Notes under the pieces: model-generated | Told to the model about the DNA's origin: nothing | Seen by the model: the letters and a program-made list of their open reading frames with translations, nothing else | The model's database searches: none | Shown here: piece after piece, positions 49,736-60,848 of the stretch | Layout of the letters: each line of letters begins with the position of its first letter | How positions within the stretch are numbered: position 1 is the first letter of the stretch | Assembly: GCA_905331475.1 (NCBI GenBank) | Contig: CAJNYU010003977.1 | Coordinates: 1-64,000 of the forward strand | Length of the DNA: 64,000 bases | Direction: 5' to 3' | From: Rotaria socialis | Lineage: Eukaryota > Rotifera > Eurotatoria > Philodinida > Philodinidae | Position numbers and translations under genes: made by a program

Positions 49736-52278
49736 CTATACAAGAGAAAATCGTTGAACACGACGATTAAATTGATCGACGACATAGAGATTGCCATTTC
49801 GATCGAAGGACAGACCCACAGGGTAGGCGAACTGATTTGCTTCTAGTCCATAGCCATTTCCGCCCGCAATTACATCGCCTTGTTTCGCTCCTGAAGGCCA
49901 ACGCATAACACGATGACTCCAATTATCTGCCACGTAGACTGTACCTAACATATCGACAAAGATTCCCTTAGGATATGACAATTGTGTCGATGCATTCCCA
50001 GCGTCGTGACCTCCAGCGACGACAATACCTTCTTTTGCGCCTTTATTCCATTTCATAACACGAAAATTATTTTCGTCCGATAACGTAGACATTCTGCTGT
50101 CGATCGACAAAGAGATAACTCGGAAATTTGAGTTGACCGAGATCAATACCACCGCCGTTACCACCAGCCACGAGAATGCCATTTTTGTCTCCCAATCCAT
50201 ATCGTCTTACTTCGAATTTTCTGTAGTCGGAGACATAGAGATATCTCTGATCATCCATGGCCAATCCGTAACAATCGATGTTGTCGATGAGGATTTCTCC
50301 TTGTTTTGTGCCATTATGACGAGACCATCGTACGACTCGTAGTTTCCATCGATCACAAATAATGGCACTATCCGTCTCTTTGTCGACTAATACATCAGAT
50401 GGCTCATTCAGTTGATCTAATCGAATGCCTTTATCATTGCCACCAGCAACAATTTGTCCATGCGCATAACCTTTCTTCCATTGGATAATACGATGATTCC
50501 AACTGTCAGCAATAACCACCGTTTCATCATCATCAACGAAGAGCCCACCAGCGTTCCAGAGTTGATTGGTAGAATTGTCTCCTTCGCTCCGTCCAGCAAC
50601 AGTCACACCATTCTGTGCCCATGTCGAATTAGCAGGAATATTTGGCATAACTGCAAGAGACAAAAAGCGAATGAGATCTTGATTATCTCATTCTCTCTCT
50701 CTTGTGCGCTTGGTAGTGTTAGAAAGATAACATAGATGTGTAAAATAAAACTCCAGAAATTTTTGTTAATCTAATAGTATAACATGATCAAGTCTATAAA
50801 TAACAGAATCCATTTCTAATAATTCATAGAGAGAGAGCTGTAAGAGTCGCTACGAATATTCTCAGTGGGAAATATTAAGGATTCTGTGAGAGATTTTCTT
50901 GGTAGGAAACATTATAAAATTGTAGACAACTTCTCAATTCTAAGTCTCATGAGAACAGTTATTGGTTTTCTAACGTAAGAACTATACAAGATTATGGTAT
51001 GAAGAAGTTAAGTGAAGGGTTGTGTGAAATTCAAAATTCTTGGATAAGTTCAAATTTTCTTCGGTTATGTCTAGAGGTGTGACGTTAGATAATTCGGCAG
51101 AAGTTTCTGACGAGAGATAAACATTAGTCTGTTTTCTTAGCTATTAATAAGACCCGAAGAGATTTTCTTCGTATAAATAACGAATTAAAAATATTTGTAA
51201 CGCTTCATAGAATACCGTTATAGCCGATAGTTTTAGTATGAGTGAGCTGCTAATTAAATGCTTTTATTTCGATTAGATTCTTGTTACTTTACGTTTGTTC
51301 AAATCTCTTTCCAAAATTTTACTAAAGCACTTCTGTCTGATGTTATAAACAGATGATATTCTATCTAATTCTCATATACTTGACATGTCTTTTTGAAATT
51401 GTTTCTTTGAAAACATAGCTAACTCTAAAAAGATATCGTTAATAGAATAATGATTAAGAAAAATCATTACAGTGATATTTTTATAGTTTTATTTTATAAG
51501 TCATAATGTGTTTTTTTACTTTGAATAACACATGAATTAAATAAAAACTGCGCAATCTATGAAATTGATATGAATTTTTTTCTTAACTGTAATATATCCA
51601 CATGTATTTGCTCAAGTGAAAGCTCGATGTTCAACGCTAATTAAGAGATACTAGATGAATTTGTTCGAATTCACCATTTGTATAACTGTATGAGATCAGT
51701 AGTGTTTTGTGATTTGCATACGCAATTTCATTCGAAGAATAAGTGTTTTTATATCTCTGCCTATTTTAGTTGTTGCTCTATGGTATCTAGAAAGAAACTC
51801 CTGAATATTCTTGTTTGAATTCATTTTTTATTGTGGAAAATATACATGTCGAAAACTATTCACTCTATCATCATCTTATAGATGATAACAAGAAAACTCA
51901 GAGAGCGTCGAGGAAGACCAAAACTAATTGATATGATTTTTCACACTTTTGTTTTTTTTCTTACGCTAAAAATCATATCATTCATGATAAAAGATAGTTA
52001 AATTTATCAATGTGAACTTAGCTACCCATGTCAGAAAATACGGTCAGTATACGGGCGTTTACGGTGAAAAACGATATCTAAACGGACCGTAAACAATATC
52101 CGTTTTGATCGACCTGGGTACCTGTGCAGACTTAATTCTCATTAAAAGTAAATATATACATCAGATTAAAAATAATATAAATGAATAAAGCCAAGAGGGA
52201 TTGATCAAAGGTTACCTAATTGCTGAGTTCTGGTTGTAGTTGTAGTTGAAATTGTTGTTGTAGTTGTGGCGTTCGTCA
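49736..52278 (-). CDS. NHL-repeat protein with T-rich linker, one-base frameshift
   Basis: An exon at 52278-52216 coding for a Thr-rich linker (ACNATTTTT-like run) splices in phase to 50650-49736. The large exon encodes five to six NHL repeats (GGLFVDDDETVVIADSWNHRIIQW, and later GIFVDMLGTVYVADNWSHRVMRW). In the middle, a T/A pair too many near 50080 shifts the frame between NVYV and SDENNFRVMKW, so the exon is broken as written. The amino end (probably signal or TM) lies further upstream and was not resolved. NHL repeats form beta-propellers that bind proteins or RNA; bdelloids have large NHL families. The intron (50651-52215) is unusually long at 1.57 kb. Confidence 0.65.
52021..52131. repeat. 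Short inverted-repeat patch rich in aaacgg words
   Basis: In the NHL intron, 52021-52131 has outer gctaccca/ctgggtac inverted motifs and internal aaacgg repeats, similar in composition to the insertion at 33641-33864. Possibly the same kind of small foldback element. Confidence 0.35.
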
Positions 52279-52701
52279 CTATTGATTATCATAAAAAAAA
52301 TGATGTAAACAGGTCATTTACACTCTAAAAAAGAAGAAGTACCATACCGAACTTGAAAGGGTTCAGCCAAGAATACGAAACCTAAAAAGGTTCTTCCTAC
52401 GAGTACACCGGAGGAACTTTTTTTTTATAGCGTAGTGCTACGTCTAACATAGAAAAAGATATAAAATGATATTGTTGCTAAGCTTGCACAGTAACGATCG
52501 AACTAAGTGAACTCGAAATTTCTGAAACCGTTTTAAAGTCTTATTTTTGTTACACAAAAAATGAAAATCGGTAGTGGATATATATTCTTTTGGATGTTGT
52601 TGTGTGACTCATGCTTGATGGATTTATATAAAAAAAGAAGATCCGCAACTACATTCGCCATATATGTCAAACTTGAAACTACTGACATTCGCAGCCTTCG
52701 G

Positions 52702-53150
52702 TCACTTGATCATTCTCTTACTTGATATTGGTGGACAGAGTTGCTGATTGTAATTCGGTACTGGATAACAAACAGGAAGACTTTGACATCGAGGATGATA
52801 CACACATATATGATCAGGTGAATAGCAAAGGTTATTATGATCGCATTTAACTAGTTCGGAGCACTCTGCCAAGTATAGATAGCTACAACTGCCGATATTA
52901 ATGACGCCTACAACCTGTAAACATCCACAACCACTATTGATCGAACATCCATCATATTGAGCCATACCATTGCAAAATTGAGAGTTGACTTGAACCACCA
53001 AAGCACTAAATCAAATGCAAACATTTTGAGAAAAAACAGTCTGTCAGGCTTTAAAGAAAGACTTTGCAACGTTCAGTCAGTAGAAAATAGTAGGTTGTAT
53101 CCTTACTGGCATAGAATGAATAAGTAATAGTAGATTGTTTTCGAAGACAT
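52702..53150 (-). CDS. Cysteine-rich secreted protein
   Basis: Two exons, 53150-53107 and 53005-52702, join in phase (115 residues). Exon 1 plus the first codons of exon 2 give a clean signal peptide (MSSKTIYYYLFILCHALVVQVNS) followed by cysteine-dense mature sequence (QFCNG, GCSINSGCGC, SCSYLYLAEC, KCDHNNLC, PRCQSLPVC). A 101-bp intron with GTAAGG and TTTAG ends. The cysteine pattern resembles the other secreted genes here. Function unknown. Confidence 0.7.
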
Positions 53151-53809
53151 CGTTTGTACTAAAACGACACACAACAGCAATAGTGTATATTTCGTTATCT
53201 GAAGAATAGTTAATCTTTTGCATGTTTAACAAAAATGAAAAACACGACTTGACCCTTCAATAAATAAAAATTCGATATCGTTTTGATGATTTCTTTACAA
53301 TTTAACATTGCTCAGGAAACTAATCTTGATAGAAGAAAGCAGTGCGATGAAACGCAAGGAGTAGATGAAAACTAGCTTCAGGATATCTATGTGTGAAGTG
53401 TTGGGCGGAATACTTTGAACCCTGTTCTGGTTTATTGAAATGTTTTAGATTCGACACTCTTGCTGTATTTTTATGGTACATAACATTTTATAGGTTTACT
53501 ACATTTGAATTATCAAAATAATCTCGACTTATCCAACTATTTGTTCATACCTAACTGTGCTATTCTTTTGAATATGATGCGAAATTCATTTTTAGAATGA
53601 TAGATTGAGTCATCGGAACATAAAATGGCAAATTAAGGTCTAAAAACGATTACTTGTATGTTCTATTAGCAGTGATATATTCATGAAATTGACTCTACAC
53701 AGAACTTTTTGACATTAATATATTTCATGTATCTGCAATAAGTAATAAACATAATTTTTCTCTCTCGCTATGATTCCTCGCCAATCACATAAAATTTTGT
53801 TCGCCAACA
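53151..53809. other. Intergenic, no gene seen
   Basis: No coding signal beyond the upstream region of the Cys-rich gene. Confidence 0.4.
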
Positions 53810-54041
53810 GATTTCAATCTATGTACTCGGTGATGTTTATTTTGATATTGATACACGGCCAGATAATTACACAAATGCCAGTCTTATCATTGGCGTCGAA
53901 GTAGAAGGTTCTACATCGAAACAAAATTTCGTTCGACCACTTCAACTATGTTCATGGAGACTTGCTGGAAAATCAAATCATCTCGTACTTAATCGAATGA
54001 AAGATAGACAATATCGTAAAACACACCAAGAAATTTCTTAA
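53810..54041 (+). pseudogene. Orphan exon-like fragment, unknown family
   Basis: After an AG acceptor (ccaacag, ending 53809), a 76-codon open frame to a TAA at about 54041 reads as good protein text (GDVYFDIDTRPDNY, GVEVEGSTSK, RPLQLCSWRL). No neighbouring exon with matching phase was found. Downstream to about 54220 there are coding-like scraps interrupted by stops. A decayed or isolated exon is the likely explanation. Confidence 0.35.
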
Positions 54042-56529
54042 GAGAACAATGATTATATCTTTCACGGCGAGTTAAACAGATAAAGACCAAAGAACAGATA
54101 CTGTATGAAACAGATCGTGTCGAATGACTTAAATTGATAGAATTCCAGCATAGGCGATTCAATGGCGACAAACCGACTGCTTATTCAATGAGTGCTAAGA
54201 ATGATTCCGAAATACGTAGGTATTTGACATTACTTTTGTAGAAATTGAAAATACCGAGTTCCGAAAGCAGAAAAACAATACTCAACATTTTAGTGCACAT
54301 TCGAAATCAGAGAAATTAAAGTGTTGTTAATTATAATGAATCAATATCTATTAATCTTTATTGATGTTTTTGATTGGAATATAAAATATTGTTAAAGTTA
54401 CTTTTCTATAACAAAAAACAGTTCAACTAATTACTAAAAATGACCATAGGAACAAATAAAATAGAACTGATATTTTAAAAAAAAACCTAATTTACTGTTG
54501 CATTCGATTACATAAAAATGCCAATAATCATTTCCGATCATTGAAAATCTCAAGCAAAAAGAGCAAATCGAAATAATGTACAACCTCAAATGGCAAACCT
54601 AACTATTTCATTTGAACGCTGTCGTTCTCCACAAGTAGCATCGTATGGATAAAAAGGGCAATGATTTTCCAACAAGTAACCTACAGACTTTTAATGGACC
54701 GTGTAGTTATTGTACAATAATTATAGTTGTAGCAGTGAGAAATACAACAATGCATAGAATAAAACGAATGTATCGTGAATGGTTTTTCTGAGATTGTAGA
54801 AAAATAAAAATGTGATGTTTATCAAAATAACAGACTTTAGTGATTATTGAAGGAATAAATGTACATATATAGCGAATGAATTGATCTTGTATTATATTGA
54901 GTTTTACTTCAAAAACAAATCTTTTTTTTTATCTTAAAAAATCAATGTATATTATTGATGATGTAGGGAAAATGAAAAATCATTACATCAATATCAATGA
55001 CTATAAAAAATAGCTGTGTTAATATTTTTTACGATTGAATGAAATCGATCTACTTTTATAAATACGATTTGTTTATATGACTTAGTAGGCGTAGAGAACT
55101 GTTTGATATAGTACATATAAAAATAGTTGTGTCCTTGAATAGCTCTATTCTATCTTTTGTTTAATGCAGTAGTCTTATCTATCTAATGACATTTGCCTAT
55201 TTTTAAACACAATTATTATTAGCTTTTTCTATGAATCTTATCTTTTTCATGGAAATCTGTTTGAACTGCCTGATGATAAAAGTCATTATTTATACGTTAA
55301 TGACTTTTGCGAGATGATCTTATTGACCAATGAATTTTTTTTTGTTTTCATCGAAAAATCATCTATGACTTCTCATGTATAACCAGTTAAATTGATTAAT
55401 ATGATATACATTCACAATTATAGACTGAAATAATCTGTCGAAAAAGTTTTATCAAGCTTTAAATGCGACTCAATTTTGTCTTTACATATGTCAATTCTGA
55501 GTAATTTATTCATTCTATTTACAGTCAATGATATGGTCTAATTATTTATCACAACAAGAAACCAAACGGGTGACATCAAGAAAAGTTTCACTATTTTTTT
55601 TTCGATTATCTGTTATACATCAGTCCACTCGTTAACTAACAAATAGAAAATAATCGATCAATCTTAAACTGTTTTCTTTTTCTAACAACTCATGTCAATG
55701 TTTGAAGACTCCTGACCATCAAACTAATAGTAAAAACTCTGCATATAGAAAAATACATAAATATGATTATTCCAAGGTCGTTTTTCACACAATAGAGTCA
55801 AAATGTTAGACAGCTGGTCGATAATCAATGCCCTGATGCAATGTCTGCCGTTCTCAAGCATATCGACGTTATTTTTACTATCCTTTTCTAACAATTGAAT
55901 AAAATGAATACATATACATTGACAATGAAAAGAATGTCGAAGAAGATGGCTTATGTGAACTGATCCATAGCTTAATAGAATTAGCGTGCGGTATAGATTG
56001 TTTGTTGTGTTTCTCAATATATTTTATGTTTGTATGTGTCTTGCTTTCTTCGTATTTTTTTGCCTTTTTTTCTTCTTCTATTTACTCCGAACTATTTACC
56101 AGAGCAAGAACTTAGCAACGATGCGCGAATTTATCTAGTTCTTTGTCTCTGCCAGTTTTTCTCCTCCTCGTCTTGAATTACATCACTGGGGGTAGGATAC
56201 ATAGTATGATAAATGTGAGAGTGTATGTCTTGCTGACAACACAACAAGAAAAGAAGAAGGCGAAGAAGGCTGGCGACGACTGAAATCGGTTGTGCTAACG
56301 GGCGACTGGCTATTCTCAATATTTCCATTGTTAATTGATTTATCATCATATCACTATCTTTAACAAACAAGAACCATTATAGGGAGAGAGAGATAGACAA
56401 AGATACATAAAGCCAAGGTACAAATTAAAGAGAAGTGACACCAGATGATATGGAATAGGCGACAAGGAAAAAAGCAATCAACACATATTTGTCGCTGTGT
56501 TTTGTTTACTGTCGATTTCAAATCAATCA
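54042..56529. other. Intergenic / upstream region, no gene seen
   Basis: About 2.5 kb of AT-rich DNA. It contains an 11-bp perfect hairpin (aaaagtcatta/taatgactttt, about 55277-55307). Short reverse-strand frames at 55724-56017 and 56131-56370 are not supported by homology or splicing. Confidence 0.4.
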
Positions 56530-59500
56530 ATGAAAACATATTTGAAACATTCGTCCGAAAAATCGTTGGCGAAGGTATTTTATTCTACTTCGGATGTACC
56601 CAATAACTTTCCATCACGTATTGATTTTCGTCAGCGCATTGTACAGCCGTCGATCAAAGAGCAGCAACGCTTGTTGTCATCGTCCAGTTTATCTCGACTG
56701 CAGCATGTGCACTCTGGTAAATATGGTATAAGGCCAATATGGCCTTCTGATCAATCAGTATGCGAACAAGAGCAACAAACTAAAAAGTCGAGTAAGGTAA
56801 TAAAACTACTTAACATTATTATGGTATTTCAAAATTCAATACATTATATAAAAATTGTTTATAGTAAAAAGTAAAAAAAAACCATACTGATCTCATGGCA
56901 TAGATTTAGATAATATTTTTCTTCTACTCGTTCTTTGAGATTTAGAAGATAGATTATGAAACTATAAATATGTGAACATCTTTATTGATTATTAAATACT
57001 TATTGAGATGATACTAATTTGCAATTCATTTGTTTGTACTATTCTCATGAGAATATGTAGCAATTGTTTTCGAATATATTATTTTCGTCACTACTTTTCA
57101 ACGGCGATTTCTCTACAGTTATACACAATGTAAACTATCAGCATAGACTGTTCTGTCGTTGGCAAATTGCGAAGAGTCAATCTATCTTCATCCTATAAGC
57201 AACATGCTGATTTGATGATTATTTGGTCAACTAGTGAGTCGAACAGACATTCTGATTTAAGTATATATAAATAGATGAAGAAAAAGCAGCAGCAGAAAAA
57301 CAATTAATGAGAATAACAAAAAAGCGTTTACAGTGACATATTCATCTGTTCCTTTTGATCGATAACTAGAAGATATGAACCTCTTATCTGTTTTGTGTTT
57401 CTGCTGAAATCAGATTTTATCCTAACAAAACAAACACTTTGTTATGTATGTATGTATGTATGCATATATATGTTGATGAGAAAGAAAAGACCAAAACTGT
57501 AATCGTTGTCATTGTGGCATCTGAAAAATACTACCGTACATAGGAGAAAAACGAGCCACATTTAGTGAGATATTGGAGAACGAAATACAGCAAAATAAAG
57601 AAAACATGCTGTCTGACTCAACATCATTAAGAGGGGGTGGCATGCCTATAGAAACTATCATTAACTTATCATTATAGAGCACTATGACTAGATAAGACGA
57701 ATGCTACCTTAACAAATAAGCAAGCCAAACAAAATTAATAGAGCACATTATTAGATACACTCAGCATCGAGTGACATAAAATCTATTAGCAGTTTTCTGT
57801 GATTTTATAGGCGGAAGAGTTTTTTAAGAAGGATTGTTTAATGAAAAGTTCGGGAGTCGTGTAAAAGAAGATCTTAAATATTTATTGTTAAGAAATGCGA
57901 ACTGAATGAAAGAAACTAACAAGCCATAAATCTATAGATATCTCAAATAACATTGCTTATCTAAATATCGATATCAATGATCTGTAAAAACTGTTTTTAT
58001 AGAATCGTTGGTCTTCTTTTGCATCAATATCATCGAGAAGCGACCGAAATCAATGTGTACGCTCAAAGTCAGATTTACAGGTTTGTTTGGTTTCTATAAA
58101 AAAAAAGCATCGAATAATTAATTATGCACTATCTAATAATAGAAGAAATTTATTCTTCCATCAACATCAACTTTGTCATATTTCACTCAAGAAGATGGAT
58201 CAAAATTAGTTTTAGCATCTGTTTCTTTGCTCCTTCTTCTTATTCTCATCATCATATATATTTTCTATCGACGCCGATGTACTAAAATCAATGAAAATAA
58301 GCTTAATGAACAACGACGCCGACAAAGTCTTGAAAATAATCTTCTTAATCAAGAATCATTGGAACATTGTTTACCAAGTGTTCGAAAATTACCAAATATT
58401 ACTGAAGAAAGTTCTTCAACGTTACATTCATCCGACTTTTCTAGTAAAACTACTTCGATATCAAATTCAATAAATGTCACATCATTGCCAACTGTCACAG
58501 GTTAAAAGGAGAAAAGAATGCTACTTTCTACTTTTCTTTTTTGTTTATACTTTGTCAATATATGACAGATCTTAGAGTATATCGATCATTTTCTATTATA
58601 GACGACATTGAGAGTCGGAATTCATCATCATCATCGTTACATCAACCAAAATTATCAACAAATCATATCGATACGATAGAGAAATCGCTTCAAAAGGTAT
58701 CTACAGAAGAGCAATCTACACCATCGAAAACAACGTTGAAAGAACAATCCACACCATCTAAGGAACAGTCTACAACATCAAATCAAACATCTAACGAAAA
58801 ACAGTCTATAACGTCAAATCTACCTCCTAAGGTAGAACAACCTACAACATCGAAACCACCTTCGAAGGAACAATCTGTAACGTCAAATCTACCACCTAAG
58901 GTAGAACAACCTACAACATCGAAACCACCTCCGAAGGAACAATCTGCAACGTCAAATCTACCACCTAAGGTAGAACAGACTACAGCATCGAAATCGCCTT
59001 CAAAGGAACAATCTGCAACGCCAAATGAACAACCTACAAAATCGAAATCGCCCTCGAAGGAACAATCTGCAACGTCAAATCTACCTCCTAAGGTAGAAAA
59101 ACCTACAACATCGAAACCACCTTCGAAGGAACAATCTGCAACGTCAAATCTACCTTCTAAAGTAGAGCAGCCTACAACACCAATTGTCCCATCTAAAGTA
59201 GAACAACCTACAACGCCGAAACCACCGTTTAAGGTAGAACAACCCACAGCATCAAATCCAACCCCTAAAGAAAAACAATCCACAGCATCAACTGTCTCAC
59301 CTAAAGTAGAGCAATTTGCAACGCCGAAACCACCTTCGAAAGAACAGCCGATAACACCCAGTATTCCATCTAAAGTAGAACAAGCTGCAGCGCCAAAATC
59401 GACATCTAAAGAACAGTCTATAACACCAAATCCACCATCTAAGCTAGAGCAATCCAAAGCACTAAACCTTCCGCCCAGCGCAGAACAGCCCGTAACATCA

Positions 59501-60848
59501 AGTTCACGTCGTCGTTCACGATTTGAGATAGATCCAAAAACTTCAACTGCTGAAAGTTCACTAATAGAAAATATACCATGTCCACCGGTGATTGTTCGTA
59601 AGTTCTACTTTTAATAATTAAACTATAGAAATATATATGTAAAAATAACGCTTTTAGGAAAAGTTTCTACAACGCATGATCATGTTATTAAAGATGAGTT
59701 TACATCACTAGATGAAATTAATAAAGCTGTTGAAGAAGTTGGTCTCACTCATTCACAACTTATATTTGGTATCGATTATACCATAAGTAATTTAGAAACG
59801 GGAAAAAATTCATTTAATGGTTTATCTTTGCATCATATACAAGATGACTTAGTCAATCCATATCAAAGTGTAAGAAGATTTCAGTTGAATTTCGAAAGAG
59901 GAAGAAAAAATTTATCTTGACGACATTTTCAATTTAGGTTATAACTATTGTTGGCAGAACATTAGAAAAATATGATTCAGACAAATTAATACCGGTCTTT
60001 GGTTTTGGTGATCGGTCAACACTTGATCGAAAAATTTTTCCATTACGTGTATGTTTATTCTGCTAATCTAAAAACATATTAGTCACATGTTTTTATTTTG
60101 CTCTTTACAGCCAGATGGCTCATATTGTAAAGGTTTTCGTGGCGTTCTCGAAGCTTATAATGAGATCACACCGAAAGTGCGCATGTCTGGACCGACAAAT
60201 TTTGCACCACTAATCAGAGAAGCTGTTCGAATTGTGAAGAAAACTGGAGAAGTATGTTACCGTTTTTTTCTACAAGATACTATTTCATTTTTACCATATT
60301 TTTCTAATCAAAATTAATGACGATAGTTGATAGTCGATGCAAACGATAAGCAAGGTCGAAAATTGCTAATGAGTCATTCCACTAAGCCAAGCACAAATGA
60401 GGTCATCTGTTTAAGAAAGTTCAACTAGAGTTATTCTAAACGAAATGAACTCAGCTTTTCTTTTTTAATGCTTTGAACTATTTTACCACCTTGAAATTTT
60501 CTCCTGCTGCATGTTAAACACTTATCATTCTAGTATCACATTCTTGTCATTGTTGCTGATGGCCAAGTCACTAATGAAAGACAAACAAAAGATGCTATTG
60601 TTGAAGCAAGTAATTATCCATTATCAATTGTTATGATCGGTGTTGGTGATGGGCCTTGGGATATGATGGAAGAATTTGATGATTCATTACCAACACGACA
60701 ATTTGATAATTTTCAATTTGTTGATTATCACAGTGTTTTTGAAGCATCAACAAATACGGATTCGGCATTTGCTCTCCGTGCTCTAATGGAAATACCTTCA
60801 CAATACGCTCAAATTAAAAAACTTGGTCTACTGAATAAAAAATATTGA
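56530..60848 (+). CDS. Single-pass membrane protein with repeat tract and copine-type vWA domain
   Basis: Eight exons join in phase: 56530-56796, 58003-58080, 58143-58500, 58569-59597, 59658-59869, 59938-60048, 60111-60251, 60534-60848; 836 residues. The protein has a Ser-rich N-terminus, a transmembrane segment (about residues 136-156, [20 protein letters not shown]) followed by RRRC, then a roughly 270-residue repeat of PSKEQSxTSxxPPKVEQPxT units, then a vWA domain of the copine/RGLG type ([11 protein letters not shown] metal site, [41 protein letters not shown]). Copines are normally soluble C2-C2-vWA proteins; here a membrane anchor and repeat spacer replace the C2 domains. The linkage of exon 1 to exon 2 (1.2-kb intron) is the weakest join. 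Confidence 0.75.
58790..59460 (+). repeat. Coding tandem repeat (Pro/Ser/Thr/Lys/Glu/Gln), about 69-bp units
   Basis: Imperfect repeats of roughly 69 bp, with shorter variants, encode alternating KEQS and KVEQPTT blocks. The identical spacing and low codon variation between neighbouring units suggest recent expansion by slippage or unequal crossing-over. The reverse strand is also open here, an artefact of the repeat. Confidence 0.8.

Noticed and set aside
55277-55307. 11-bp perfect hairpin
   Set aside because: Isolated, with no termini, duplications or gene end; likely chance in AT-rich DNA.
58783-59457. 224-codon reverse-strand frame
   Set aside because: Mirror of the repetitive copine-type exon; alternating Gly/Cys/Phe text is a by-product of the repeat.
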